DNA of 64,000 bases. Source: Geothrix sp. Lineage in GTDB: Bacteria > Acidobacteriota > Holophagae > Holophagales > Holophagaceae. Of the stretch, positions 39,825 to 49,674 are shown piece by piece (within the stretch, counting starts at the first letter, position 1; each line of letters begins with the position of its first letter). The notes beneath the pieces were generated by a model. It was not told the origin of the DNA, made no database searches, and was given only the letters and a program-made list of their open reading frames with translations. Made by a program: the position numbers and the translations under genes. The stretch is from the NCBI GenBank assembly GCA_019449415.1, contig JAGRPP010000017.1:347823-411822 (forward strand), read 5' to 3'.

Positions 39825-40304
39825 ATGGCCGTCTTCCGCAGCAGCAAGTCCAAATCCGAAGCCGCCCCCGCCATCCATTCCCTGCTGGGCAAGGAAGTGA
39901 CCCTGACCGGCGAGATCCATACCGGCGCCCACAGCCTCCGCATCGAAGGGGTCGTGGACGGGATCATCCACTCCACCGGCGAAGTGTCCATCGCCCCCAA
40001 CGGCCTGGTGAAGGGCACCATCTTCGCGAAGCACCTGGTGGTGACGGGCCGCGCGGAAGGCACCATGAAGATCACGGATTGCCTGGAGATCCACGGCACC
40101 GGCTTCGTCGAAGGCGATGTGGAAGTGGGCTCCCTCGTCGTCGACGAGGGAGGCACCCTCCAGGGCGTCTGCATCCGCAAGGATCAGACGCGGAACCTGG
40201 ATGCCAACACCGGCAGCGGCGTGAACGGCGCGGCCAAGGGCGGCGTGCTGCCCCTCTCCAAGCCCGGGGACAAGGACCTCAAGAAGCTCGAGAGCAAGTA
40301 CTGA
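39825..40304 (+). CDS. Bactofilin
   Basis: 159 residues from ATG 39825 (AAGGAG upstream). Right-handed beta-helix of short repeats: SLLGKEVTLTGEIHTGAHSL, RIEGVVDGIIHSTGEVSIAP, NGLVKGTIFAKHLVVTGR, AEGTMKITDCLEIHGTG, ending with LQGVCIRKD and a basic tail. Bactofilins polymerise without nucleotide on the membrane and position cell-wall enzymes; the adjacent M23 peptidase is the likely client (as CcmA with Csd1 in Helicobacter). Confidence 0.92.
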   Translation: MAVFRSSKSKSEAAPAIHSLLGKEVTLTGEIHTGAHSLRIEGVVDGIIHSTGEVSIAPNGLVKGTIFAKHLVVTGRAEGTMKITDCLEIHGTGFVEGDVEVGSLVVDEGGTLQGVCIRKDQTRNLDANTGSGVNGAAKGGVLPLSKPGDKDLKKLESKY

Positions 40305-40318
40305 TCTGCAGCCGTGGA

Positions 40319-41332
40319 TCAGCGGAAGAGGGGCCCCGGGTCAGAGTTCACGCCGAGGTAGGCATAGGCTGCATCCGTGGCCTTCCGACCCTGGGGGGTG
40401 CGATCCAGGAACCCCACCTGCATGAGGTAGGGCTCCACCAGGTCCTCCAGCGCGCCATCGTCCTCGCCCAGGGCCGCAGCCAGCGTCCGCAGGCCCACCG
40501 GCCCACCCCGGTGCTTGTGGCACAGGGCCTGGAGGTAGTCCCGGTCCAGGGCGTCGAGGCCCAGATCGTCCACCTCGTGTAGCTTCAGGCAGGCCTCCGC
40601 GGCGGCGGCGGTGATGGTGCCGTCCCCCTTCACTTCCGCGTAGTCCCGGCAGCGCCGCAGCAGGCGGTTGCAGATGCGGGGCGTCCCCCGGCTGCGGCGG
40701 GCGATGGCCTCGGATCCTTCGGTGGCGAGGTGGATGCCCAGCAGGTCCGCCGACCGGCGGGCGATGATGGCCAGATCCGCGCGGGTGTAGAACTCGAGGC
40801 GGTGCACCATGCCGAAGCGGTCGTGCAGGGGCTTTGAGATCAACCCGGCCCGGGTGGTGGCCCCCACCATCGTGAAGGGCCGGAGGTCCACCTTCAGGGT
40901 CTGGGCGCTGGGGCCCTGCCCGATGAGGATGTCCAGCTTGCGATCCTCCATGGCCGCGTAGAGCATCTCCTCGATGGGGGCGGACAGCCGGTGGATCTCG
41001 TCGATGAAGAGGAACTCGCCGGCCTCCAGGTTGGTGAGGATGGCGGCCAGGTCGCCCTTCTTCTCCAGCGCCGGGGCCTGGATCACCTTGCAGGACGCGC
41101 CCATCTCGTTGGCCAGCACATGGGCCAGGGTGGTCTTCCCCAGGCCCGGAGGGCCAAACAACAGCACATGGTCGAGGACATCCCCGCGCTTCTTCGCGGC
41201 CTGCAGCGCGATCTCCAACCTGACTTTTACCTTAGCTTGGCCGATATATTCCTGAAGTCGCTGCGGCCGCAGCGAGTATTCAATGGGGTCCTCCTGGCCG
41301 GTGGAGGGATCGAGGTCGGGGTGCCGGTGCAT
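40319..41332 (-). CDS. ruvB: Holliday junction branch migration helicase RuvB
   Basis: 337 residues. Walker [11 protein letters not shown] (59-68), Walker [11 protein letters not shown], sensor GATTRAGL, arginine finger region LRRFTMV-like ([12 protein letters not shown]) and C-terminal winged helix ([17 protein letters not shown]). Drives branch migration with RuvA. ruvA and ruvC are not linked here. Confidence 0.96.
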   Translation of the reverse strand: MHRHPDLDPSTGQEDPIEYSLRPQRLQEYIGQAKVKVRLEIALQAAKKRGDVLDHVLLFGPPGLGKTTLAHVLANEMGASCKVIQAPALEKKGDLAAILTNLEAGEFLFIDEIHRLSAPIEEMLYAAMEDRKLDILIGQGPSAQTLKVDLRPFTMVGATTRAGLISKPLHDRFGMVHRLEFYTRADLAIIARRSADLLGIHLATEGSEAIARRSRGTPRICNRLLRRCRDYAEVKGDGTITAAAAEACLKLHEVDDLGLDALDRDYLQALCHKHRGGPVGLRTLAAALGEDDGALEDLVEPYLMQVGFLDRTPQGRKATDAAYAYLGVNSDPGPLFR

Positions 41333-41447
41333 GACCTCTATTCCCTCACGGGACTTCCACTTGTGTCCAGCCGATGGCCGGATAATCTTGGGTTCGCAGC
41401 CGAATTTCCAATCGCCCCTCCCCCCTGACCCCCGCCCGGGAGATGCC

Positions 41448-42974
41448 GTGGCCCAGCGCTACCAGCTCCTGATTCGAGACCGCCATGGGTTTGAGCGCAC
41501 CGTGCCGCTCACCCGTTCCGTTACCCTCGGGCGCCAGAGCCTCTGCGATGTGGTGCTGTCCGACAACATGATCAGCCGGAACCACCTGCGGCTGGAGCTG
41601 AAGGACGATGCCTGGTGGGCCGAGGACCTCCAGACCACCCACGGCAGCTTCTACAAGGATCAGCAGCTGGGGCGCGTGACCTGGGAACCGGGGACGCCCC
41701 TGCGCCTGGCGGACGGGGCCTACACCCTGACCCTGATGCGGACAGACCAGACCAGTTCCGAGCTCCATCTCCAGGCCATTCTCGAGACGGCCCAGCTCCT
41801 GGCCCAGGAGATTGACCTCGAGGACCTGCTGGAGCAGTCCCTGGATCGCCTGCTCTCCATTTCCGGCACGGATCGCGGCTTCCTCATGCTCCTCGAGAAC
41901 GGTGAGCTGACCAGCCGCGTGCAGCGCAACCTGGGCCAGGAGCTGGAAGGCCACATCCAGCTGTCCATGTCGAGCGTCCACAAGGTCTTCGAGACGGGCG
42001 ACCCGGTCTGGATCCTGAATGTCGCCGAGGACCAGTTCCTGCTCAGCCAGCACTCCATCCAGCGGCTGGAGTTGAAGACCATCCTCTGCCTGCCGCTGGT
42101 GCTCCAGGGCAAGCGCATCGGCGTGGCCTACCTCGACAGCCGCCGCCCCATTACCGAACCGCCGGACCGGGAGACCTTCGAGGCCATCGTCTCGCTCTGC
42201 GCCATCGCCATCGAGCGCACCCGGCTCTCCGAGGAGAACCTGCGGAGCCATGTGCTGGCGACCGTCGGGCAGGTGGCCAGCTCCATCGTCCACGACTTCA
42301 AGAATGGCCTGTTCGTGCTGCGTGGACATGCGGATCTCCTGGATCTCTCCACCGACGACACCAAAGTCCGCCACCACTGCCGGAAGATCCTGGAGTGCGT
42401 GGACCGCCTCACCCACCTCAGCCAGGATGTGCTGGACTTCGCGAAAATCCGGGAACCCAACCGGGAAACGGTGGACCTGCTGCCCTTCTTCGAGGGGATC
42501 GTCGAGCCGATGATGTCGCGGGCCGCCGAGATGGGCGTGGCCCTCCGCGCGGAAGGCCTGCCCTGCCTGATCAAGCTCGATCCCAGCCGCTTCACTCGGG
42601 TGATGGAGAACCTGCTGGCCAATGCGCTGGATGCCACCACCGACATGACGGGCGAGGTGCTGGTGTCCTGGACCCAGGTCACCGGCGGTGTCCAGATCCG
42701 CGTGCGTGATCGGGGCAAGGGCATCCCCAAGCGTGTGATCAAGCGGATCTTCGAGCCCTTCTTCAGCTACGGGAAGAAGAAGGGGACGGGACTCGGCATG
42801 GCCACCGTGAAGAAGATCGTCGAGGAGCATGGCGGTACCCTGGAGTTCGTCAGCGAGGAAGGCATGGGCACCGAGGTCATCATTCTGCTTCCCGACCACC
42901 CGATCACCGGCGCGATCAAGATCTCCGAACAATCCACGGGCGAGCACCGCAACCTGGGTGCGGGGCCCGCATGA
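41448..42974 (+). CDS. FHA-GAF histidine kinase
   Basis: 508 residues from GTG 41448 with GGGAGA before it; the upstream open frame overlaps ruvB. FHA domain (about 10-100: [21 protein letters not shown]), GAF domain (about 120-270), dimerisation/phosphoacceptor helix with [17 protein letters not shown], and ATPase with [17 protein letters not shown] and [18 protein letters not shown]. No membrane segment. FHA reads phosphothreonine, so it may link Ser/Thr kinase signalling with His-Asp relay. No response regulator neighbour. ATGA overlap with ispF. Confidence 0.9.
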   Translation: MAQRYQLLIRDRHGFERTVPLTRSVTLGRQSLCDVVLSDNMISRNHLRLELKDDAWWAEDLQTTHGSFYKDQQLGRVTWEPGTPLRLADGAYTLTLMRTDQTSSELHLQAILETAQLLAQEIDLEDLLEQSLDRLLSISGTDRGFLMLLENGELTSRVQRNLGQELEGHIQLSMSSVHKVFETGDPVWILNVAEDQFLLSQHSIQRLELKTILCLPLVLQGKRIGVAYLDSRRPITEPPDRETFEAIVSLCAIAIERTRLSEENLRSHVLATVGQVASSIVHDFKNGLFVLRGHADLLDLSTDDTKVRHHCRKILECVDRLTHLSQDVLDFAKIREPNRETVDLLPFFEGIVEPMMSRAAEMGVALRAEGLPCLIKLDPSRFTRVMENLLANALDATTDMTGEVLVSWTQVTGGVQIRVRDRGKGIPKRVIKRIFEPFFSYGKKKGTGLGMATVKKIVEEHGGTLEFVSEEGMGTEVIILLPDHPITGAIKISEQSTGEHRNLGAGPA

Positions 42975-43462
42975 CCGGCCTCCGGATCGGCCAGGGTTTC
43001 GATGTCCACCGCTTCGCCGCCCCGGAAGACGGGCGCCCCCTGGTGCTCATGGGCTGCGAAGTTCCCCATGACCGCGGCCTCGCGGGACACAGCGACGCGG
43101 ATGTGATGGTCCATGCGCTGATGGATGCCCTGCTCGGAGCGGCGGGCCTCGGCGACATCGGCCAGCACTTCCCTGATACCGATCCCGCCTACCGGGGTGC
43201 GGACTCCGCCCAGCTGCTCCGGCGCGTGATGGGGGATCTCTCCGAACGCGGCTGGCGCGTCGTGAACGCCGATGTCTGCCTCATCGGCGAACGCCCCAAG
43301 ATCGGCCCCCACCGTGAGCGCATGCGCGGGCGCATCGCGCCGCTGCTCGGCCTTGCCGTCGAGGCCCTGAATGTGAAGGCCACCACGACGGAGAAGCTGG
43401 GCTTCACCGGCCGGGGCGAGGGCCTGGCCGCCCAGGCCGTGGTGCTGATCGAGCGGAGCTGA
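42971..43462 (+). CDS. ispF: 2-C-methyl-D-erythritol 2,4-cyclodiphosphate synthase
   Basis: 163 residues, standard length. Metal-binding GFDVHRF at 9-15 (D, H), second histidine in GLAGHSDADV, IGQHFPDTD, and C-terminal NVKATTTEKLGFTGRGEG. MEP isoprenoid pathway. The ATG shares bases with the kinase stop, so translation is coupled, although no functional link is known. Confidence 0.96.
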   Translation: MTGLRIGQGFDVHRFAAPEDGRPLVLMGCEVPHDRGLAGHSDADVMVHALMDALLGAAGLGDIGQHFPDTDPAYRGADSAQLLRRVMGDLSERGWRVVNADVCLIGERPKIGPHRERMRGRIAPLLGLAVEALNVKATTTEKLGFTGRGEGLAAQAVVLIERS

Positions 43463-43472
43463 ATCCGGCGGC

Positions 43473-44813
43473 TTAGAGCTTCTGTTTCGCCAGCTCCGCC
43501 AAAGCTTCGGCCGTGTTGAGGGCGGGCTCTTCGACGACGGCCTCGAGCAGCTGCCGCTGAAGCTCTCCCAGCCAAGGGCCGCCCCCCCGGCCCGCCAGGC
43601 GCATGAGAGCCGCGCCGTCCAGGGCGAGCGCCTTCACGGACAGGGGCGGCAAAGCCGCGGCCAGCGCCTCCAGGCGGCTCAAGATGGCCGCGTGGTCTAG
43701 CTCCCGGGTCGCCAGGTCCATCCCCTTGGCGCGTTGATCGGCCAGGCGGAAGGCCGCCCAGCGCGCCAGGTCGAGGCCATCCTCCGACAGGCGCCGCAGG
43801 AAGCGCCGGCAGGCCGCATCGCTCCATTCCGCCAGGGGATGGGCGCCGTGATGCCGCACCAGGGCGAGCACATCCTTCTGCAATGCCTGGGCGGCCTTCA
43901 GGCGCCCCAGGATCCTCGCTGCGATCTCCAGCGACTGGCGCTCGTGATCATGGAAGTGGATCTCGCCGTCCGGCCCGAGCGCGCGCGCGCCGGGCTTGCC
44001 GACATCGTGCAGCAGGGCCGCCCAGCGCAGTCCGGGTTCCGCCGGCACCAGGCGGACCGTCTCCAGGGTGTGGGTCCACACATCGAAGCGGTGATGGCGG
44101 TTCTGACCGCACCCAAGCATGGGCCGGAGCTCGGGCAGCCAGAGGTCCAGCAGCCCCGTCCGGGCCAGGAGGTCCAGCCCGCGATGGGGTTCCGCGCCGC
44201 CGAGCAGCTTGGTGAGCTCCGTGCAGACCCGCTCCACGGAGACCTTTCGGGCCACGGCCAGCCGTTCGGAAATGGCTTCGAGGGTGGCGACCTCCACCTC
44301 GAAGCCCAGCTGGGCGGCGAAGCGGCAGGCCCGCAGCGTGCGCAGGCCGTCCTCCGCGAACCGTTGCAGGGGCGCGCCCACGGCCCGGATGATCCGAGCC
44401 TCGAGATCCCGCTGGCCGCCGAAGGGATCGACCAGATCGCCGCCCCCCACGGGAAGGGCCATGGCGTTGATGGTGAAATCGCGCCGGGAGAGATCCTCGT
44501 TCAAGGTGACGCCCAGCCGCACCGAATCCGGATGGCGCCCGTCCAGATAGTCGCCGTCGCTGCGGAAAGTCGTGATCTCGACGGGCCGGTCCTCCAGCAG
44601 CACCGTCACCGTGCCGTGCTGCAGACCAGTAGGGATGGCCCGAAGGCCTGCGGCCTGGGCCCGCGTCATCACGGCCCGGGGCAGCAACTTCGTCGCCAGG
44701 TCCCAGTCGGCATGGGGGCGCCCCAGCAGCTCATCCCGGACGGCGCCCCCCACGACCACCAGCTCCGCCTCGGGGCCCAGGGCCGCCTTCAGACGCAGCA
44801 GGGGTTCCCACAT
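43473..44813 (-). CDS. cca: CCA tRNA nucleotidyltransferase with HD domain
   Basis: 446 residues from ATG 44813. Class II nucleotidyltransferase head: VVGGAVRDELLGRPHADWDLAT (GG and D-x-D), RRDFTINAMAL, the DPFGGQRDL, then EDGLRTLRACRFAAQLGF, an arginine-rich template region. HD domain: HRFDVWTHTLETVRL and LLHDVGKPGA. Adds or repairs the CCA end of tRNA; the HD part gives phosphohydrolase activity. TGATG overlap (one base) with the acetyltransferase stop upstream. Confidence 0.93.
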   Translation of the reverse strand: MWEPLLRLKAALGPEAELVVVGGAVRDELLGRPHADWDLATKLLPRAVMTRAQAAGLRAIPTGLQHGTVTVLLEDRPVEITTFRSDGDYLDGRHPDSVRLGVTLNEDLSRRDFTINAMALPVGGGDLVDPFGGQRDLEARIIRAVGAPLQRFAEDGLRTLRACRFAAQLGFEVEVATLEAISERLAVARKVSVERVCTELTKLLGGAEPHRGLDLLARTGLLDLWLPELRPMLGCGQNRHHRFDVWTHTLETVRLVPAEPGLRWAALLHDVGKPGARALGPDGEIHFHDHERQSLEIAARILGRLKAAQALQKDVLALVRHHGAHPLAEWSDAACRRFLRRLSEDGLDLARWAAFRLADQRAKGMDLATRELDHAAILSRLEALAAALPPLSVKALALDGAALMRLAGRGGGPWLGELQRQLLEAVVEEPALNTAEALAELAKQKL

Positions 44814-45295
44814 CAGCCGGCGCCTTCGGCCAGCCTGGCGAGGGCCTCGCCCTCGACCCGGCAGGTGAGCCAGGGCCGCATGACTTTGGCTCCATGGGCT
44901 TCGTAGAACTCGATGGCCGGCGTGTTCCAGTCCAGCACCTGCCAGACGAAGCGCGTCCAGCCCTCCTTCACCGCCAGGGCCGCGAGGTGCTGCAGCAGGG
45001 CCTTGCCGATGCCCTTGCCCCGGAAGGCCGGGCGCACGAACAGATCCTCGAGGTAGATGCCGGGCTTGCCCTCCCAGGTGCTGAAGTTCAGGAACCAGAG
45101 GGCGAATCCGACGGGCTCGCCGGCCCACTCGGCCATGGTCACCTTCACCAGGGGATGTTCCGAGAAGGCCCAGCGATGGAGGTCGGCCTCCGTGGCCACA
45201 GCCGCCTCCGGTTCCCGCTCGTACGCCGCCAGTTCGCGGATGTACTGGAGGATCAGCGGGGCGTCGGCGGGAACGGCGGGACGGAGGGTGAGCAT
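44813..45295 (-). CDS. GNAT-family N-acetyltransferase (SSAT-like)
   Basis: 160 residues. Acetyl-CoA loop VRPAFRGKGIGKALL; upstream strand GIYLEDLFV; C-terminal TRFVWQVLDWNTPAIEFYEAHGAKV is close to the diamine (spermidine/spermine) acetyltransferase subgroup. Polyamine or small amine substrate inferred. Coupled with cca. Confidence 0.87.
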   Translation of the reverse strand: MLTLRPAVPADAPLILQYIRELAAYEREPEAAVATEADLHRWAFSEHPLVKVTMAEWAGEPVGFALWFLNFSTWEGKPGIYLEDLFVRPAFRGKGIGKALLQHLAALAVKEGWTRFVWQVLDWNTPAIEFYEAHGAKVMRPWLTCRVEGEALARLAEGAG

Positions 45296-45312
45296 GCGTT
45301 TATCCTACCCTC

Positions 45313-46251
45313 ATGGACCGCGACACCGCCCTGCGCCTTCACGAGGCCATGCTGCTCACCCGGCTCACGGAGGAGCGCCTGGTGAAACTCTTCCGCCAGG
45401 GCCAGACCCTCGGGAGCGTCTACCGCAGCCTGGGCCAGGAAGCCACGGCCTGCGCCACGGCCATGGCCCTGGGCCCGGATGATGTCATCGCCCCGATGAT
45501 CCGCAACCTGGGCTCCATGTTCGTCCGCGGCGTGACGCCGGAGGAGATCTTCCTGCAGTACCTGGGCCGCGCCACCAGCCCTTCGGGCGGCCGCGAGCAC
45601 AACAACCATTTCGGCTCGGTGGCGCGGGGGATCATCGCCCCCACCTCCATGCTCGGGGCCCTCATCCCCGTGATGGCGGGCGTGGCGCTGTCCTTCCGGC
45701 AGAAGGGCGAGCGGCGCGTGGCCATGACCTGGATCGGCGACGGCGGCAGCTCCACCGGCGCCTTCTACGAGGGGCTCAATTTCGCCGTGGTGCAGAAGCT
45801 GCCCCTGATCGTGGTGGGTGAAGCCAATGGCTACGCCTTTTCCACGCCCCCCGACCGCCAGATGGCCGGCGGCATGTCGCTGCGCGCCCAGGGCGCCTTC
45901 ACCCTCACCGTGGACGGCAACGACGCCTCCGCAGTCTACGAGGCCGCCGTTCAGGCCCGGCAGCGTTGCCTGGAGGGCGACGGCCCGGTCTTCCTCGTCT
46001 GCGAGACCTTCCGCATGAAGGGACACGCCGAGCATGACGATCAGCGCTATGTGGATCCGCAGCTCCTGGCGGAGTGGGAAGCCAAGGATCCCCTGCCCCG
46101 CTTCGTGGCCTGGCTGAACCAGCAATGCTGGATTCCCGAACCCGATCTCGCCACCCGACTGGAAGCTGAGCTCCTGGCTGCCGCCGAGGCAGCGCTGGAG
46201 GCTCCCTGGCCGGATCCCAGCTCTCTGGAGTCGGGCCTTTTCTCAGCCTGA
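45313..46251 (+). CDS. Thiamine-diphosphate dehydrogenase E1 alpha subunit (orphan)
   Basis: 312 residues, E1 alpha length. TPP motif GDGGSSTGAFYEGLNFA; SLGQEATACATAMAL; ETFRMKGHAEHDD (GHS-type region). Pyruvate or branched-chain 2-oxoacid dehydrogenase alpha subunits need a beta subunit, but the next gene is a chemoreceptor and none is in the window. The partner must be elsewhere or the protein may pair with a split system. Confidence 0.88.
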   Translation: MDRDTALRLHEAMLLTRLTEERLVKLFRQGQTLGSVYRSLGQEATACATAMALGPDDVIAPMIRNLGSMFVRGVTPEEIFLQYLGRATSPSGGREHNNHFGSVARGIIAPTSMLGALIPVMAGVALSFRQKGERRVAMTWIGDGGSSTGAFYEGLNFAVVQKLPLIVVGEANGYAFSTPPDRQMAGGMSLRAQGAFTLTVDGNDASAVYEAAVQARQRCLEGDGPVFLVCETFRMKGHAEHDDQRYVDPQLLAEWEAKDPLPRFVAWLNQQCWIPEPDLATRLEAELLAAAEAALEAPWPDPSSLESGLFSA

Positions 46252-46269
46252 AATCGCCATGCCCTGATT

Positions 46270-46296
46270 CAACCGGACGCGCGACCCGCCCGATAA
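46270..46296 (+). promoter_or_regulatory. Possible sigma-28 (FliA) promoter of the chemoreceptor
   Basis: CCCGATAA (46289-46296) differs at one base from the FliA -10 GCCGATAA; 15 bases upstream is CAAC where TAAA is expected. It lies 20 bases before the MCP start. Tentative. Confidence 0.4.
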
Positions 46297-46315
46297 AGAA
46301 GCATCGAGGTGGGTC

Positions 46316-47914
46316 ATGGGCATCGGAAAAATCACAGACAGCCTGAAAATGCGGGGAAAATTCAACCTTCTCCTCGGCATCCAGATCCTCGCCTTGGCCC
46401 TGGTGGGCGGCCTCGGATGGTTCACCGTGGACGAGCTACAGGCCGGGCAGCGGGATGTGGCCACCCAGCTGGTGAAGACCGCCACCCTCTCCCGGGTCCT
46501 GAACGGCATGAACCTCTTCAGGACGCTCCACACCAGCATGATCGGCGGGGCCGCCGACGCCGACTACATCACGCTCCGCGAAGGCAAGCTGAAGGAATAT
46601 TCGGACACCCTCCAGAAGGACATGGCCACGCTTCAGACCCTCTCCTGGTCCGGTGATGAACGCGCGCTCCTCGATGAAGCCGTCCAGGCCTTCAAGAAGT
46701 ACGACGCGGCCTTCCCGGCCCTGCTGGCCCAGGCCCGCGCGGATCGGAACCCCAAGACCGTTTCCAGCCTGCTGGAAGGCAATGTGGACATCATGCGCAC
46801 CTCCCGGGACCGGATGCTCAAGCTCCAGAAGGCTTCGGAAGTGGCCGCGGAGGTCGGCATCAAGGAGGACGCCCGCCATTCCACCCTCGGGAAAGCCTGG
46901 ATTCTGGGCGTCAGCGCCGCCGCCATCCTCATCGGCGCCTTCATGAGCCGCACCATCGGATCCCAGGTGGGCCAGAAGGCCCAGACCATCGAGACGGTCA
47001 TGGACGGTCTCGCCAAGGGGGATCTCACCCAGCTGCCCCAGGTCGCGGGCAAGGATGAACTTGCCCAGGTGGCCTCGGGGCTCCGCCATGTCATCGAGGG
47101 CCTCCGTCGCGACATCCAGGCCATCGCCCAATCGGCCGAGGGGACGGCCTCGAGCGCGACGGAACTGGCCGCCACCACCGAGCAGGTGAACCGCACCACC
47201 GAGGAGCTCCGGCGCAGCACGGAACAGGAGCGGCTGGCCATGGAGCGATCCTCCGCCGCCCTCGAGCAGATGAACGCCAACATCCAGCAGGTCAAGCAGA
47301 GCACCCAGCGCGCCGAGGAGCTGGCCTCCCGGTCCCAGGAGGCGGGGCGCCTCGGCCTGACCTCGGTCCAGGAGACCGGCAAGGCCATGGAGGCCATCGA
47401 GGAGAGTTCCTCGAAGGTCAGCCGGATCACCACCGTCATCACCGACATCGCCCGCCAGACGAACCTGCTCTCCCTGAACGCGGCCATCGAGGCGGCCAAA
47501 GCCGGGACCATGGGCAAGGGCTTCGCCGTGGTGGCCGAGGAAGTGCGGAAGCTGGCTGAGCGCAGCGGCGCCGCCGCCAAGGAGATCACGGCCCTCATCC
47601 AGGAGAGCAGCGAGCGCGTCGGGCACGGCGCCGCCTCCGTGAAGGAAGCCGCCCGGAGCCTGGAACGCATCGAAGGGAATGTGCGGGACAACGCGGGCCA
47701 GCTGAAGGAGATCGCCAGCGCCATGGATGAGCAGGGCCGGGCCAGCGAGGAGGTGGTGCAGGCCATGGGATCCGCCACCCAGATGGTGGAGCGCAATGCC
47801 TCCGCCGCCACGGAGCTGTCGGCGACGGTCCAGGAGACGGCCCGGACCACCGAGGAGCTGGCCAACCTCGCCCAGCAGCTGCAGACCCTCACCCACCGCT
47901 TCCGGCTTTCATGA
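46316..47914 (+). CDS. Methyl-accepting chemotaxis protein
   Basis: 532 residues. TM1 at about 16-36 ([20 protein letters not shown]), periplasmic four-helix-bundle-like sensor (about 37-195), TM2 at about 198-215 ([16 protein letters not shown]), HAMP (215-270) and a long signalling coiled coil. The hairpin tip [20 protein letters not shown] and [16 protein letters not shown] is intact. No C-terminal CheR-binding pentapeptide. Transduces an unknown periplasmic ligand to CheA; the sequence implies a motile organism. Confidence 0.93.
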   Translation: MGIGKITDSLKMRGKFNLLLGIQILALALVGGLGWFTVDELQAGQRDVATQLVKTATLSRVLNGMNLFRTLHTSMIGGAADADYITLREGKLKEYSDTLQKDMATLQTLSWSGDERALLDEAVQAFKKYDAAFPALLAQARADRNPKTVSSLLEGNVDIMRTSRDRMLKLQKASEVAAEVGIKEDARHSTLGKAWILGVSAAAILIGAFMSRTIGSQVGQKAQTIETVMDGLAKGDLTQLPQVAGKDELAQVASGLRHVIEGLRRDIQAIAQSAEGTASSATELAATTEQVNRTTEELRRSTEQERLAMERSSAALEQMNANIQQVKQSTQRAEELASRSQEAGRLGLTSVQETGKAMEAIEESSSKVSRITTVITDIARQTNLLSLNAAIEAAKAGTMGKGFAVVAEEVRKLAERSGAAAKEITALIQESSERVGHGAASVKEAARSLERIEGNVRDNAGQLKEIASAMDEQGRASEEVVQAMGSATQMVERNASAATELSATVQETARTTEELANLAQQLQTLTHRFRLS

Positions 47915-47975
47915 CGACCGGTTCATCGACAATGCGGCTCTGGTCACATGGTCAGACCGGTAGACTGGTCCGACT

Positions 47976-49157
47976 ATGGGGGATACCGTGTTCGTTCTCG
48001 TTCTGAATGCCGGCTCGTCGAGTCTGAAATTCAACCTGTTCGACATGGGGAAGGAAGTCTCCATCGCCGAAGGCATGGCCGAGCGCATCGGCCTCAATGA
48101 CGCCATCCTCGCCTGCACCATCGACGGGGAGAAGCGGAAGGAGACCCTGGCCCTGCCGACCCACCGGGAGGCCCTGGAGGCCATCCTGGAGCGCCTCCAT
48201 GCCGGCGTGTTGCACGACACGCCCGTCCACGCCGTGGGCCACCGGGTGGTGCACGGCGGTCCCAAGTACGGCGACTCCGTGCTGGTGACCGACGAGGTGC
48301 TGCACGACATCGAGGCCTTCGCGATGTACGCCCCGCTCCACAACCCCGCGAACGCCCTGGGCATCCGGGTGGCCAAGGAGACCTTCCCGGATGTGCCCCA
48401 TGTGGCGGTCTTCGACACGGCCTTCCACCACAACATCCCGGACCACGCGCGCACCTACGGCATCCCCTACGAGCTGAGCCAGAAGTACGGCATCCGCCGC
48501 TACGGCTTCCATGGCACCAGCCACGCCTTCGTGGCGGCCCGCACCGCCATCCTGCTCTGCCGCCCCCTCCGGGCCCTGAAGATCATCACCTGCCACATCG
48601 GCAACGGCACCAGCATCTGCGCCGTGGACCACGGCAAGAGCGTGGACACCAGCATGGGCATGACGCCGCTCCAGGGGGTCATCATGGGCACCCGCTGCGG
48701 CACCATCGATCCCAGCGTGGTGGAAATGCTCATGGAATACGAGCACCTGGACTACTCCGCCATCACCGACCTGCTGAACAAGAAATCGGGGCTTCTGGGC
48801 ATTTCCGGCGTGTCCTCCGACTTCCGGGAGATCGAGCTGGCCGCCGAGAGTGGCAATGACCGCGCCCGCCTGGCCCGCGACCTCCTGACCTACAATGTGC
48901 GCCAGTTCATCGGATCCTACGCCACCGTCCTGGATGGCGTGGATGCCATCACCTTCACGGCCGGCATCGGCACCCACAGCACCTATGTCCGCGCCAAGGT
49001 CTGCAGCAAGCTCGGCTTCCTGGGCGTGAAGCTCGATCCCGAGGCCAACGAGCACGGCACCGGTGAACGGATCATCAGCACCCCGGACTCCCGCGTGGTC
49101 GTCACGGTGGTTCCCACCAACGAGGAGCTGATGATCGCCCGCGAGACCGTGCGATAG
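47976..49157 (+). CDS. ackA: Acetate kinase
   Basis: 393 residues. N-terminal NAGSSSLKFNLF, GHRVVHGG, FDTAFHHNIP and YGIPYELSQKYGIRRYGFHGTSH, then ITCHIGNG and a C-terminal TFTAGIG. Interconverts acetate plus ATP and acetyl phosphate plus ADP. Start at ATG 47976; GTG at 47988 is an alternative. No pta neighbour. Confidence 0.96.
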   Translation: MGDTVFVLVLNAGSSSLKFNLFDMGKEVSIAEGMAERIGLNDAILACTIDGEKRKETLALPTHREALEAILERLHAGVLHDTPVHAVGHRVVHGGPKYGDSVLVTDEVLHDIEAFAMYAPLHNPANALGIRVAKETFPDVPHVAVFDTAFHHNIPDHARTYGIPYELSQKYGIRRYGFHGTSHAFVAARTAILLCRPLRALKIITCHIGNGTSICAVDHGKSVDTSMGMTPLQGVIMGTRCGTIDPSVVEMLMEYEHLDYSAITDLLNKKSGLLGISGVSSDFREIELAAESGNDRARLARDLLTYNVRQFIGSYATVLDGVDAITFTAGIGTHSTYVRAKVCSKLGFLGVKLDPEANEHGTGERIISTPDSRVVVTVVPTNEELMIARETVR

Positions 49158-49174
49158 TCCGCTTCCCGGCTTAT

Positions 49175-49205
49175 GAAAGCGGCCCCCATCCCGGGGGCCG
49201 CTTTC
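49175..49205. terminator. Bidirectional hairpin between ackA and the repeat protein
   Basis: Perfect 13-bp stem (49175-49187 with 49193-49205) beginning with GAAAGC and ending GCTTTC, between convergent genes. The internal A/T run on each side makes it suitable for both strands. Confidence 0.75.
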
Positions 49206-49221
49206 GTGAGGGATGGAAAAG

Positions 49222-49674
49222 CTACTTGCCCTTGGCCTCCAGGGCCTCGCCCTTGCGCTGCACTCGCTCGCCCCGGCGCTCCTTGCGCTCGCCCTGCCGC
49301 TGGTTCCGTTCGCCGCGGACCTGCTGCCGCGCGCCCTTGGCTTCCTGGGCGGCGCCCACGGTTTCACGGCGTTCGCCCTTCCGCTCGAGGGCCTCGCCGG
49401 CCTTCACCCTGCCCTGGGCCTCGAGGGTCTCCCCCTTCTTCTCCATGCGGGCACCCTGCCGTTCCTTGCGCTCGCCCCGGCGCTCGTTCCGCTCACCGCG
49501 CCGCTCCTGCCGTTCGCCCTTGCGCTCCTGGGCCTCGCCTCGGCGCTCGATGCGTTCGCCCTTCCGCTCCACCTGCTGGCCCGTCGGCGGGAGGGTGGGA
49601 GCCTGGGCCATGAGGGAGGCGCCGATGAGGCCGGCCGCCACGATGAGAGCCACGCGCTTCGAGGTGTTGAACAT
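49222..49674 (-). CDS. Exported highly charged heptad-repeat protein
   Basis: 150 residues from ATG 49674 (GGAG upstream). Signal peptide FNTSKRVALIVAAGLIGASLMAQ. The rest is built of seven-residue units of the form R-x-E-R-R-G-E, about 14 in a row (VERKGERIERRGEAQERKGE and so on), nearly all glutamate, arginine, lysine, glycine and glutamine. Predicted charged helix or disordered rod in the periplasm. Two overlapping frames on the other strand are also open because of the repeats; the signal peptide and ribosome-binding site make this one the gene. Function unknown. Confidence 0.75.
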   Translation of the reverse strand: MFNTSKRVALIVAAGLIGASLMAQAPTLPPTGQQVERKGERIERRGEAQERKGERQERRGERNERRGERKERQGARMEKKGETLEAQGRVKAGEALERKGERRETVGAAQEAKGARQQVRGERNQRQGERKERRGERVQRKGEALEAKGK

